Program-made: the position numbers and the translations under genes
NCBI GenBank assembly: GCA_029237775.1
Contig: JAQZBR010000007.1
Span: 1 to 64,000 of the forward strand
DNA: 64,000 nt
Direction: 5' to 3'
DNA from: Bacteroidota bacterium
Lineage (GTDB): Bacteria > Bacteroidota > Bacteroidia > 2-12-FULL-35-15
In this document: positions 45,198-55,060 of the stretch, in pieces
Layout: each line of letters starts with the position of its first letter
How positions within the stretch are numbered: the stretch's first letter is position 1
Notes under the pieces: generated by a model
What the model was told of the DNA's origin: nothing
Database searches by the model: none
Seen by the model: only the letters and a program-made list of their open reading frames with translations

Positions 45198-46348
45198 ATC
45201 GAAAGTTTTTTCGCTTTACTTTTTTCAAGGACTTCTTTATACAGCTGCTCATACATCGGTAAGATTTTTCCTATTTCAAATTTCTGAGCCTGTTCGTATG
45301 CATTTGTCTTGAATCCGGCAAGTGTTACATCATCCTTTAAAATCGCTATCGCATTTTTTGCCATATCGTCAACGTCTCCAACGTTACTCATAAAACCGGA
45401 ATAACCATTTACGTTAACCTCAGGAAGACCACCGGAATTCGTTGAAATTACAGGGACTTTGGCCGCCATAGCTTCGAGCGCAGCCAAACCGAAACTCTCT
45501 GTTTCCGAGGTGAGTAAAAACAGATCGGCAATACTCAGCACCTGTTCCGGGTTCACGATCTTACCTAAGGAACGAATGTCACTGCAAGTGTCAAGCTCTC
45601 TGCAAAGCTTCTCTATGTTTGGCCTTTCCGGCCCATCTCCCACTAAGATGAGTTTCGAAGGAATTACCTTTCTCACTTTATCAAATACTCTTAACACGTC
45701 TTCCACTCTCTTCACCTTTCTGAAATTCGAAACGTGGATCATTAATCGTTCACCCTTAGGTGCATACATTTTCTTCTGGCACTGGCCATTCTGCTCAAAC
45801 ACATAATCTTCTAGTCTGATAAAATTGGGTATGACTTGTATCTCTTTTTTTACATTAGGAAAATTTTTGTACGTATCCTGTTTCAGGCTCTCTGAAACGG
45901 ATGTAACAGCATCGCTTTCATTAATTGCGAATGTAATTGCAGGCTCAAAGGAAGGATCTTTTCCTACCAGTGTTATATCTGTACCATGTAATGTTGTAAT
46001 AAATGGGATATGTATACCCTGAGAAGCGAGGATCTGCTTTGCCATGTAGGCTGCTGAAGCATGGGGTATGGCATAATGCACATGCAGAAGGTCGAGCTTC
46101 TCATATTTTACAACATCAACCAGCTTGCTTGATAACACCAGCTCATAGGGCTGATACTCAAACAAAGGATAATCGGAAACAGATACTTCATGATACACAA
46201 GATTCTCAGAAAAGAACTCAAGCCTTACCGGCTGGCTATATGTAATAAAATGAACCTGATGGCCTTTCTGAACCAAAGCAATTCCCAATTCGGTTGCCAC
46301 TACACCACTTCCGCCAAAGGTCGGATAACAAACAATTCCAATTTTCAT
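45194..46348 (-). CDS. bshA: N-acetyl-alpha-D-glucosaminyl L-malate synthase
   Basis: 384 residues. GT-B glycosyltransferase that joins L-malate and GlcNAc, first step of bacillithiol synthesis. Family marks: MKIGIVCYPTFGGSGVVATELG, HFITYSQPVRL, HVHYAIPHASAAYMAK, TTLHGTDITLVG, and the C-terminal LTSETESFGLAALEAMA and NSGGLPEVN. BshB and BshC are not in the window. A TAAATTCG, one base from the -7 consensus, lies 18 nt before the ATG (46367-46374). Confidence 0.95.
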   Translation of the reverse strand: MKIGIVCYPTFGGSGVVATELGIALVQKGHQVHFITYSQPVRLEFFSENLVYHEVSVSDYPLFEYQPYELVLSSKLVDVVKYEKLDLLHVHYAIPHASAAYMAKQILASQGIHIPFITTLHGTDITLVGKDPSFEPAITFAINESDAVTSVSESLKQDTYKNFPNVKKEIQVIPNFIRLEDYVFEQNGQCQKKMYAPKGERLMIHVSNFRKVKRVEDVLRVFDKVRKVIPSKLILVGDGPERPNIEKLCRELDTCSDIRSLGKIVNPEQVLSIADLFLLTSETESFGLAALEAMAAKVPVISTNSGGLPEVNVNGYSGFMSNVGDVDDMAKNAIAILKDDVTLAGFKTNAYEQAQKFEIGKILPMYEQLYKEVLEKSKAKKLSI

Positions 46349-46516
46349 ACTCTCATCAATTTGATACGAATTTACAAATCTAACTCTGATGCTATTAACA
46401 AGTTTGACATGATTTTGTTCTTATCGTTTTTTATGCGGTGATCCCCAAAACTTCCAACCTGTGTAATATCTGAAATTCCACTGGAGGTGGGATAAAAATG
46501 AATAAAAAATATAAAC

Positions 46517-46524
46517 TATATTTG
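46517..46524 (+). promoter_or_regulatory. -7 box TATATTTG for the type-B T9SS cargo operon
   Basis: TAnnTTTG match 43 nt before the ATG at 46568. It supports ATG 46568 over the TTG at 46541. Confidence 0.5.
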
Positions 46525-46567
46525 ACATGGATAAAAAGAGTTGATAATCAACCATATCAGTTTTAAA

Positions 46568-49500
46568 ATGTTAAACAGAGCCAATAATTTATTGATTCTT
46601 ATAATTATCTTTTGTCTTTTCCCGAAAGATCAGAAAGCGCAATCGTTGTATATGCCAGCAGCGACTAACTGGGTTTCTGTTGGAGATCTGGACGTTCCGG
46701 GCGACCAGCTTACGGTTGAAGCATTGATATACTACACCGGAGCTTCAGTCGATATTGTTTCCAAACATACAAATCCGGGGGATGTTAATTACCTTTTACG
46801 CATAGGAAGCTTTGAAATAACTACAACTTCCGGCTTCGCGGCCTTTGGAGGAGTGGCAGCTGCAGGAGTTTCATTGGTTCCAAACAGAATGTATCACGTA
46901 GCTGCTACTTACGATGGCAGTACTCTTAAATATTACGTGAATGGGTGTATGACCGGGTCGATGCCATGGACAGGCTTTATGGTTCAAAACGATCTTATCA
47001 CAGCTATTGGAAATATGTCTACTTGTCAATGCGAACAATTCACCGGTTATATTGATGAAGTGAGGATCTGGAATGTAGCCAGAACACAGGCTGAGATCTC
47101 TGCCAACATGATCAATCTTCCAAGCCCTACCACTCAACCGGGATTGCTTGGATACTGGAAATTTGATGGAAACTATATTAATTCACAGGGCAATGCAGTT
47201 TTTGACGGTTCACCAATCGGAGCTCCGGTTTTTCAACAGGTACCGCTGCCTTATCCGTCCACGCTGCATGAAAGTGTGACAAGCTCCAACCCGGTTTGCG
47301 CAGGAGAAGCGAATGGTGTGATCAATGTTTCTGCTTCCGGTTATTACACTCCATACGAATACTCTCTTGACGGAACTAATTACGGATCCTCGTCACAATT
47401 CAGTAATCTTTCCTCGGGTTCCTATACAGTTTACACTCGGCCACAGAATAATAACGGATGCGCAGTTTCTTCTGTTATCAGTATTTCTGACCCTGCTGTG
47501 ATGAATGCAAATCTTACTACCACGAACGTTAACTGTAATGGAAGCGCCACCGGTAGTGCAGCAGTTGCACCTTCAGGGGGGGACGGCCCTACTTATCATC
47601 AGATCTGGCAACCATCGCTGAGCACTTTATCGTCTATCAATAATTTAAGTGCCGGTAATTATTCGGTTACACTGATAGATACATGCAAAGCTTCGGGCGC
47701 TGAACTTGTTGTTAACGGACATTTTGAAGATGGCAATACTGGCTTCACCAATGGTTACGCTTGCTGTTCAGGTGGTCCCGGAAATTTTGCAGTTGATGTC
47801 GATCCTAATTTTTACAATGCCGGACATTTCGGTTCCGGATATGGAGGCGGAGGAAATTATCTGATAGTTGATGGAAGCACTATTCCCGGAACAAGCTTCT
47901 GGTGCCAGACTATACCTGTCAGTCCGAATACTTATTACACCTTATCCGCTTTTGTTGCTTCAAATTATACAGGTGCAACTGCTATTGTTGAGTTCGATAT
48001 TAACGGGGTGTCTGTCGGTACATTAAATGCACCTGCGGTTTTATATCAATGGGATCCTTTCAGCACCGTTTGGTTTTCCGGTGCGAATACTTCTGCAAGC
48101 ATTTGTATGATCGATCAAAACACTATCGGTGGAGGGAATGATTTCGGTGTAGATAATATTTCATTCAAATCATGTACAAGCTGTTCGGCAACAGTACCAT
48201 TCACCATTATTGAGCCGGCCGCATTAACTGCAACAACCACTCAGACGAATATTGTCTGCAGCGGAGGGAATACAGGAAGCGCAACCGTGACAGCAGCCGG
48301 AGGCACCGGAGCATATTCATATTCCTGGAATACTGCACCTGTACAAACCACAGCAACAGCAAGTAATCTTGCAGCAGGCAGTTATACGGTTACAGTGACA
48401 GACGCTAATCTATGCTCAGCTACAGCTTCGGTGACTATAACGTCAACTTCATCAATATCAGCATCGATAAATACTCAAACTAACGTCAGCTGTAATGGCG
48501 GTAGCAACGGCACTGCAACAGTCTCGATAAATGGCGGAACCGCACCTTTTACTTATTCGTGGAATACCACTCCTGTTCAGACAGGAGCCACTGCATCGAG
48601 CCTTGCAGCAGGATCGTATACAGTCACCGTCACAGATAATAATACTTGCAGCGCCACAGCATCCGTTACCATTACAGAACCGCTGTTACTGACATCCACA
48701 ATAAGCAACTCCACTAACGTTACATGTAATGGCAACAATAACGGAAACGCAACGGTAACTGCAAATGGCGGTGCGACTGGATACAGTTATTCATGGAGCA
48801 CTTCACCGGTTCAAACAAATTCAACCGCTTCAAATTTATCTGCTGGCAATTACACTGTTACTGTAACTGATTTTAATTCCTGCTCAACAACGTCTTCTGT
48901 AATTATTACTGAACCTACAACATTAAGTGTGTCAATTACATCACAAACGAATGTTAGCTGCAATGCCGGGAGCAACGGAACTGCAACTGCTTCAGCCACC
49001 GGAGGCACTTCGGGATACACTTATTCCTGGTCAACAAATCCGGCTCAGTCCACAGCGAGTGCCAATAATCTTCCGGCCGGGACATACACTGTAACTGTTT
49101 CTGATGCAAATACCTGTTCCGCGACAAACACTGTTACCATAACAGAACCAACCGATCTGAGTCTTATACTTGCCTCCAGAACTCATCCAACATGCTTTGG
49201 TTCTATCAATGGAATAATTAACACTACAGCTTCGGGCGGAACGGGAGCATACACTTACACATGGAATCCTTCTGTATCCACAGCCAATTCCGCAACAAAT
49301 CTTGCAGCGGGCTCATATGATATTACAGTGACTGATGCCAACCTTTGCACGCAACTATTGAATGTAACTTTAACTGACCCTCCGTTACTGACTGTGAATG
49401 CAAGTAACAATTCAAGCATATGCAAAGGGTTAAGCACCAACATATCCGCAGTATCGGCAGGCGGAACACCGGGTATAAATTATTCCTGGAGTAATTCTGT

Positions 49501-50806
49501 GACGACTGCATCACAAACAGTACAGCCGATTTCTACAACCAACTATACTGTTACAGTTACCGACTCGAAAAATTGTACTGCAACAGACAGCACTCTCATA
49601 ACTGTTTTTCAACCCTTGATCGTAGATCTCGGAAATGATACAGCAATTTGTGCAGGCGATGTGCTGGTCCTTGATGCAGGAGCCGGTTTCAATTCTTATT
49701 CGTGGCAAAACGGATCATCTTCCCAAACCCTTAACGCATTTGTTGCAGACCAGTACTTTGTCACTGCAATTGATCCGAATGGTTGTATTTCAAAGGATAC
49801 AATTCTTTTAAGTATTAACCCACTTCCGGTGATAGGATTGCAGGATACTTTAAGGATTTGTCCGGGCACCACCGGCAATCTTAACGCTAATCCCGGCTAC
49901 GTAAACTATGCATGGAATACAGGTGAGTTGACATCGTCCATTAACGTCAGCTCAATTGGTATGGAAAAGGTGATAGTGCAGGATGTAAATGGTTGCATCA
50001 ATATGGATTCGACTTACATATTGTTTCATCCGATCCCATCTCTTGCTCCGGACGCTTCGCCTCTTGCAGGCTGTGAGCCACTAACAGTAACAACTATAAA
50101 TAATTCGATTTTGAATGGTTCTAACGTTGTCGGCTGGAACTGGACAATAGGACCGGAATCAGCTATTGGAATGAATCCTACTGCGACTATTATGAATGCC
50201 GGCCTATATGATCTTTACATGCAGGCGGTAACCGACAGCGCATGTACAGTTGATACCCTTATGCAGGATTATATTCTCGTAAATCCAATGCCGGTGCCTC
50301 TTGTAGTTCCTGAGTCCCTTGAATATGAGCTGACAGATGACTTTATTACTATCAATAATCAATCGATGCTCGCAGATACGTATTCATGGTCGATTTGGGG
50401 GGACTCAATTTCGAACCTTACGGATATGATCTACCCGATAAATGACACAGGTGTTTATGAATTTGAATTACTCGCAATGAATCAGTACGGATGTAAAGAT
50501 TCTGTGAGCATTTCAATTATTGTCAATCCAAGCTTCGCAATCTATTTCCCTGATGCCTTTAGTCCAAATGGTAACGGGAATAACGACAGATACATGCCAA
50601 AGGGTTACGGGATCAGTACTTTTGAAATTATGATCTACGATCGTTGGGGAAATATGGTTTATAAATCAACGGATATTACTGAAGGCTGGGATGGTACTTT
50701 CGGAGGAGCACCTCCTTTCCGTGACGTATATGTATATAAATGCAAGATAAGGGATATTAAAGGTGATCCGCACTATTACAGAGGAAAAATCACATTGATC
50801 CAATAG
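46568..50806 (+). CDS. T9SS type-B sorted adhesin-like protein with LamG and SprB-type repeats
   Basis: 1412 residues from ATG 46568 (signal peptide NLLILIIIFCLFPKDQKAQ). A LamG/concanavalin-like domain (about 25-225: VEALIYYTGAS, YHVAATYDGSTLKYYVNG, YIDEVRIWNVARTQAEIS). About six SprB-like repeats of about 80 residues follow (VSCNGGSNGTATVSINGG, FTYSWNTTPVQTGATASSLA, GSYTVTVTDNNTCSATASV). Between the first repeats lies a jellyroll-type insert (NGHFEDGNTGF). PKD-like units with FNSYSWQNG come next. The end is the type-B sorting domain: IYFPDAFSPNGNGNNDRY, FEIMIYDRWGNMVY, WDGTF, YVYKCKIRD. SprB repeats are found in gliding adhesins. Same strand as the lipoprotein 14 bp downstream. Confidence 0.9.
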   Translation: MLNRANNLLILIIIFCLFPKDQKAQSLYMPAATNWVSVGDLDVPGDQLTVEALIYYTGASVDIVSKHTNPGDVNYLLRIGSFEITTTSGFAAFGGVAAAGVSLVPNRMYHVAATYDGSTLKYYVNGCMTGSMPWTGFMVQNDLITAIGNMSTCQCEQFTGYIDEVRIWNVARTQAEISANMINLPSPTTQPGLLGYWKFDGNYINSQGNAVFDGSPIGAPVFQQVPLPYPSTLHESVTSSNPVCAGEANGVINVSASGYYTPYEYSLDGTNYGSSSQFSNLSSGSYTVYTRPQNNNGCAVSSVISISDPAVMNANLTTTNVNCNGSATGSAAVAPSGGDGPTYHQIWQPSLSTLSSINNLSAGNYSVTLIDTCKASGAELVVNGHFEDGNTGFTNGYACCSGGPGNFAVDVDPNFYNAGHFGSGYGGGGNYLIVDGSTIPGTSFWCQTIPVSPNTYYTLSAFVASNYTGATAIVEFDINGVSVGTLNAPAVLYQWDPFSTVWFSGANTSASICMIDQNTIGGGNDFGVDNISFKSCTSCSATVPFTIIEPAALTATTTQTNIVCSGGNTGSATVTAAGGTGAYSYSWNTAPVQTTATASNLAAGSYTVTVTDANLCSATASVTITSTSSISASINTQTNVSCNGGSNGTATVSINGGTAPFTYSWNTTPVQTGATASSLAAGSYTVTVTDNNTCSATASVTITEPLLLTSTISNSTNVTCNGNNNGNATVTANGGATGYSYSWSTSPVQTNSTASNLSAGNYTVTVTDFNSCSTTSSVIITEPTTLSVSITSQTNVSCNAGSNGTATASATGGTSGYTYSWSTNPAQSTASANNLPAGTYTVTVSDANTCSATNTVTITEPTDLSLILASRTHPTCFGSINGIINTTASGGTGAYTYTWNPSVSTANSATNLAAGSYDITVTDANLCTQLLNVTLTDPPLLTVNASNNSSICKGLSTNISAVSAGGTPGINYSWSNSVTTASQTVQPISTTNYTVTVTDSKNCTATDSTLITVFQPLIVDLGNDTAICAGDVLVLDAGAGFNSYSWQNGSSSQTLNAFVADQYFVTAIDPNGCISKDTILLSINPLPVIGLQDTLRICPGTTGNLNANPGYVNYAWNTGELTSSINVSSIGMEKVIVQDVNGCINMDSTYILFHPIPSLAPDASPLAGCEPLTVTTINNSILNGSNVVGWNWTIGPESAIGMNPTATIMNAGLYDLYMQAVTDSACTVDTLMQDYILVNPMPVPLVVPESLEYELTDDFITINNQSMLADTYSWSIWGDSISNLTDMIYPINDTGVYEFELLAMNQYGCKDSVSISIIVNPSFAIYFPDAFSPNGNGNNDRYMPKGYGISTFEIMIYDRWGNMVYKSTDITEGWDGTFGGAPPFRDVYVYKCKIRDIKGDPHYYRGKITLIQ

Positions 50807-50820
50807 TCAAACGAAGAAAC

Positions 50821-51384
50821 ATGAAAGCAGCAGTATTAAGTTTGAATTGTTTGATCCTTCTTTCCTTGTTGGCTTGTAACACGTCCACTGAAACGATCAA
50901 TAAAACCATCGGTATTGAAAACAAAGGATGCAAGCCATACTTTGATTTTGATAAAATCGAGCATTATTACCTAAATATCAGCGAAGACAAGGTTTACAAC
51001 CCTGATTCGATCAATGATAAGACAGAAAAAGAAAAACGGAAGCTTGACCTGTTAACAAATCTTGCGAGCCCGCAAAAGCTCGCTGATACTTCTGAATTTG
51101 CCAACCTTGAGAGTTTTGACTTTACAAAAGCAGAAGTTCCTTCAGCCAAATTCGATTTAATTAATGGACTTTTTTGTGAAAAGACCCATGAGAATGCTCA
51201 ATATTCAGCGTGTGCTCCTGTATACAGGGACATATTAATTTTCAGAAAAGATGCAAAGATTGTAGGGATGGCCAAGATCTGCTTCACCTGCGATCAGCAT
51301 GTTATAGTCGGAACAACGAGAAATACAGAAGAGTTCGGCCAGTCCGGGGATTACGATAAATTAAAAAATATCTTACATCATTAA
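50821..51384 (+). CDS. Lipoprotein of unknown function with CxxC
   Basis: 187 residues with lipobox (SLLAC, Cys 19). Several cysteines: GCKPYFDFDK, FCEKTHENAQYSACAP and a CFTC pair near 160 (KICFTCDQH). No family recognised. It follows the T9SS cargo by 14 bp and has no separate promoter box, so it is co-transcribed. It may help fold or anchor the cargo. Confidence 0.8.
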   Translation: MKAAVLSLNCLILLSLLACNTSTETINKTIGIENKGCKPYFDFDKIEHYYLNISEDKVYNPDSINDKTEKEKRKLDLLTNLASPQKLADTSEFANLESFDFTKAEVPSAKFDLINGLFCEKTHENAQYSACAPVYRDILIFRKDAKIVGMAKICFTCDQHVIVGTTRNTEEFGQSGDYDKLKNILHH

Positions 51385-51428
51385 CTTGCAGACATAGTAA
51401 AAGAATTAACAAGTTCAATTACACTTGC

Positions 51429-54374
51429 CTATTTTAAGGAATCATAGATCAACTGGTGGATCTTTCCTCTTATCCCTGATTTTGAAAGCTTATTATCTTC
51501 CGCGTCCGGATACACACGATTGGATAAAAATACATACACCAAACCATTTACAGGATCCACCCAGGTCAATGTTCCCGTAAATCCTGCATGACCAAAGCTT
51601 TCGGGAGTTGCGCTCAAGCAAACCGGACTCTCTTTTCCGGCAGTCATCTCGGGCTTATCGAAACCAAGCCCTCTTCTATTCGCAAAACAAAACTGGCATT
51701 TAGTGAATTCATGAACAGTATTTGAATCAATAAAGAATTGTCCGCCATACTTTCCATCGTTCAAATACATCTGCATCATTATAGCAAGATCATTGGCGTT
51801 TGAAAACAATCCTGCATGTCCACCAACTCCACCTAACATTGCCGCACCCTGATCATGCACATCACCATGTACCTGCTGCTTTCTAAACTTTGCGTCAAAT
51901 TCTGTCGGGATCAAACGGCTTAACGGAAAATGTTCGCGCGGTTTGTAACCCATTGTTGTCAGACCAAGAGGCGCATAAAATGTTTTCCGGACATATTCAT
52001 CTTCAGTCATTCCTGTTTGCTTTTCAATAATTCTTTTCAGAAAATAATAACCGAGATCACTGTACAGGTAAGTACCACGGCCTTTTACCGGTGATTCAGC
52101 GATCTGCTTGTAGATTGAATCCTCATAATTTTTATTGATAAACAATTTCTCCGCAACTCTTTTTGAGTAAACATCATTCGGAGTGACATTATAAACTCCT
52201 TCTTTATATTCCCCGCCCTTTTGCACAGTCTTGTGCCAGAAAGGAATCCAGTCGCGCAAACCGGCCTGATGTGTCATCATATCACGAAGACCAATATTTT
52301 CTTTATTAGTACCAATGAGCTCAGGAAGATAAGTCCCAAGATGTTCATCGAGATTTATTTTCTTCTCATGTGTAAGTTTCATCAGACTTGCGGTTGAGGC
52401 CACAATTTTCGTGATAGAAGCGAGATCATACAGATCTGTATTTTTCACCGGGATCTTATCTTCGTATGTGTGATAACCGAATGACTTCTGATAAAAAACT
52501 TTTCCATCTTTCGCGATCAGGACTTGGCATCCCGGATATACTTTATCCTTCACGCCTTTTGCCGCGATACTGTCGATCTTGCTTAACACCGAAATGTTCA
52601 GATTGAGCTCTTCTGGAATTGTGTATTTAAAACGTGTAGGTACAGTTTTGATCCCTGTTCCTATCTTATACAAATTACTTGCAGTCACCGGAAGCTTGCC
52701 ACTTGCCCCTATTCCACCAAAGATCAATTGAGCAGTGTAATTCTGACTGAAATCATTGTCTTCATAACTCATGATAACAGCTGCTGCGTTGTTCAAGCTA
52801 TCTAGTTTCGAGAGTATATACGGATTGGCGGAAACGTTAATGATCACTTTATTCTGCTTCAATAGACTCCGAAGTATTGTTTTAACCGGAGCAGTCAGGC
52901 CGAAATCTTTATCCGGTTTATTGTTAGTATTATTAAGATGAACGATCACTAGGTTAAAACTTTTCAGCTGAGATAATGCGCTGTCGAACGCAGGCTGCTT
53001 TGCGTCTTTATCAATACTGAAATGTGTGACCCTGGTATAATTCTCCATTGTCCTCTGAAAGATATTTGTGTCTTTGTAACCAAGCGACAATGTTGCTATT
53101 CTTAATGTATCCAAGCCTTTCAATGGGATAAGGTCCTCCTTATTCTGCAAGAGCGTTAACGAAGCTTCGGTCAGCTTTCTGTTGATTAACTCAGCCTGTT
53201 TTGTATTGAGATCTTCATAAAGATTCTTCAGTTTTGTTTTCTGATAATGATCTAAGCCAGACCATTGTTTTACCAGCAGCACTTTCATACAACGTCTGTC
53301 GATCTCTTCCTGCGAAATTTCTCCTCTTTCGATCGCAGCTTTTATTTCTTTAATGCCTGTCGGAACATCTTCAGGAAAAAGTAAAACATCGTTACCTGCT
53401 ATTAAAGCCTTTACATCCACTTCCCCCGGTTTGTAAAACTTGCTTACCCCTTTCATATTAAGGGCATCTGTAAAGATCAAACCTTTAAACCCAAGCGTAT
53501 CCTGAAGTAATCCGGTTACAATACTTTTAGTAAGCGTTGATGCCTGATTTTTTGTGGTATCAAGTGAAGGAATGCTCAAATGCGCCACCATCATACTTCC
53601 CAACCCGTTAGACACGAGCTCCTTGAAAGGAAATAGTTCGAGCGTATCTAACCTTGCGCGTGATGATTTTATTGTGGGTAAAGTTTTGTGCGAATCACTG
53701 TCGGTATCACCGTGTCCCGGAAAATGTTTCCCGCAAGCCAACACATGATTGTCCTGCATCCCTTTCATGTATTCCATTGCCTTGCGGGTAACATTGAATT
53801 TATCTTCACCGAAAGAACGATTTCCGATCACAGGGTTCAGCGGATTATTATTGATATCAATATCCGGAGCAAAATTTACCTGCATCCCGATACGTTTTGT
53901 CTGACGAGCGATTTCCGCTCCCATCTCATAGATCAGGCTATCATTTTGAATAGCACCCAAAGTCATTTGTCTCGGGAATTTCGTTGTGCTGTCGAGACGC
54001 ATAGCAAGTCCCCACTCCGCATCCATCGCCATAAGCAAAGGCACCTTTGAACAAGATTGATAAGTATTTGAAAGCGATGCTTGTCTTAACGGCCCTCCCT
54101 GAAAAAAGATCAGTCCTCCGATTTTATATGTCTGGATAAGCGTTTTTATTTCTTTTACATGAACTTTATCCCTGTTTGAGTATGCGGCAACCATAAACAA
54201 CTGAGCGATTCTTTCATCCGGACTCAGAGTTTTAAAAACCGAATCGGCCCAACGATGGTCCATGAGATAAAAAGGAGGATCATTAAGCTTTTTAGGTTCC
54301 TCTTTAGGAATAAAGCCTGAAAGGATAGCCGCAATAAAACAAAGGAAAAATATAGAGAGGGAAGATATTTTCAT
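51429..54374 (-). CDS. Glycoside hydrolase family 3 (NagZ-like) fused to a class-C beta-lactamase-like serine hydrolase
   Basis: 981 residues, N-terminal signal peptide or anchor (LSIFFLCFIAAILSGF). GH3 domain (about 45-400): NPVIGNRSFGED, ACGKHFPGHGDTDSDSHKTL with the NagZ-type His, and LIFTDALNMKGV with the nucleophile Asp. A linking GH3 C-domain (400-590) follows. Beta-lactamase-like domain (600-980): SITKIVAST (Ser-x-x-Lys), YSDLGYY (usual position of Tyr-x-Asn), FGHAGFTGT. Predicted to trim GlcNAc-containing wall fragments and act on a peptide or ester bond in the periplasm, in cell-wall turnover. Confidence 0.92.
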   Translation of the reverse strand: MKISSLSIFFLCFIAAILSGFIPKEEPKKLNDPPFYLMDHRWADSVFKTLSPDERIAQLFMVAAYSNRDKVHVKEIKTLIQTYKIGGLIFFQGGPLRQASLSNTYQSCSKVPLLMAMDAEWGLAMRLDSTTKFPRQMTLGAIQNDSLIYEMGAEIARQTKRIGMQVNFAPDIDINNNPLNPVIGNRSFGEDKFNVTRKAMEYMKGMQDNHVLACGKHFPGHGDTDSDSHKTLPTIKSSRARLDTLELFPFKELVSNGLGSMMVAHLSIPSLDTTKNQASTLTKSIVTGLLQDTLGFKGLIFTDALNMKGVSKFYKPGEVDVKALIAGNDVLLFPEDVPTGIKEIKAAIERGEISQEEIDRRCMKVLLVKQWSGLDHYQKTKLKNLYEDLNTKQAELINRKLTEASLTLLQNKEDLIPLKGLDTLRIATLSLGYKDTNIFQRTMENYTRVTHFSIDKDAKQPAFDSALSQLKSFNLVIVHLNNTNNKPDKDFGLTAPVKTILRSLLKQNKVIINVSANPYILSKLDSLNNAAAVIMSYEDNDFSQNYTAQLIFGGIGASGKLPVTASNLYKIGTGIKTVPTRFKYTIPEELNLNISVLSKIDSIAAKGVKDKVYPGCQVLIAKDGKVFYQKSFGYHTYEDKIPVKNTDLYDLASITKIVASTASLMKLTHEKKINLDEHLGTYLPELIGTNKENIGLRDMMTHQAGLRDWIPFWHKTVQKGGEYKEGVYNVTPNDVYSKRVAEKLFINKNYEDSIYKQIAESPVKGRGTYLYSDLGYYFLKRIIEKQTGMTEDEYVRKTFYAPLGLTTMGYKPREHFPLSRLIPTEFDAKFRKQQVHGDVHDQGAAMLGGVGGHAGLFSNANDLAIMMQMYLNDGKYGGQFFIDSNTVHEFTKCQFCFANRRGLGFDKPEMTAGKESPVCLSATPESFGHAGFTGTLTWVDPVNGLVYVFLSNRVYPDAEDNKLSKSGIRGKIHQLIYDSLK

Positions 54375-54525
54375 TTAAAATAAACCGGATTATGATGTAG
54401 AAATAGTTCATGCTAAAATACCTGAATACAACGCGGGCCGGTTCATTTATATTTTAACTTTTCAACTTTAATATGTTAATTGAAAAACCCGCTGAATCAT
54501 TCGAATCACCTGATATTTCCCACCT

Positions 54526-54591
54526 TTGTCTATTGTCTATTGTCTATTGTCTATTGTCTATTGTCTATTGTCTATTGTCTATTGTCTATTG
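54526..54591. repeat. Heptanucleotide tandem repeat (TATTGTC), about nine copies
   Basis: The 7-bp unit TATTGTC is repeated about nine times without error immediately upstream of the ORF at 54602. A shorter relative, TTGTCTATTGTCTAATGTC, lies at 24484-24502 between bcp and recA. Copy-number change of such repeats can alter promoter spacing. Confidence 0.9.
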
Positions 54592-54601
54592 ACCTTCAGT
54601 T

Positions 54602-54979
54602 ATGTTCAAAAGAATTTTCAGTGTAATGGTTTTAATGATCAGTGTGCTAACGGTAAATCTTCTTACCGGTTTCATCACTGATAAGATCGTTCACTACCGT
54701 TTAGGTCTTAACCCAATCAAATTCACTGCAATAGCAATGCTTGTGCTTGTATTTATATTAGTTCCTGCTTACAGCTACATGAGTGAGCGTATTGAGATCA
54801 TTGTTGCCAGAGTATTGCTTTCCGGCAGCGGCTCATTTGGGAAGATTTTCGGATTGCTCGTATCATTTAGTTTAGTTTTCACTCTCCTGTTTGCGATCTA
54901 CCTGTATCAATGGTTTAACATAAATCTGATCACATACCTTTCCACTGCTTTTTCTAAAGGCAGCATCCCCAATCTTTAA
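54602..54979 (+). CDS. Small membrane protein, unknown
   Basis: 125 residues with about three membrane helices (VMVLMISVLTVNLLTGFI, IAMLVLVFILVPAYSYM, FGLLVSFSLVFTLLFAIYLY) and short basic loops. Gene start lies 10 bp after the heptamer repeat and the stop about 80 bp before mutL. No family recognised. Confidence 0.7.
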   Translation: MFKRIFSVMVLMISVLTVNLLTGFITDKIVHYRLGLNPIKFTAIAMLVLVFILVPAYSYMSERIEIIVARVLLSGSGSFGKIFGLLVSFSLVFTLLFAIYLYQWFNINLITYLSTAFSKGSIPNL

Positions 54980-55035
54980 GCTATTATCCTGCCCTTCTGC
55001 GTATTATGAATGAATGACAAATGAGCTATTTTTTG

Positions 55036-55043
55036 TACTTTTG
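55036..55043 (+). promoter_or_regulatory. -7 box TACTTTTG for mutL
   Basis: TAnnTTTG match 17 nt before the mutL ATG at 55061. Confidence 0.5.
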
Positions 55044-55060
55044 CAAGGAAGAAATCCGCC

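Noticed and set aside
54526-54591. Heptamer array as an integration or mobile element end
   Set aside because: No target duplication, transposase or inverted ends nearby; it is a simple tandem repeat.
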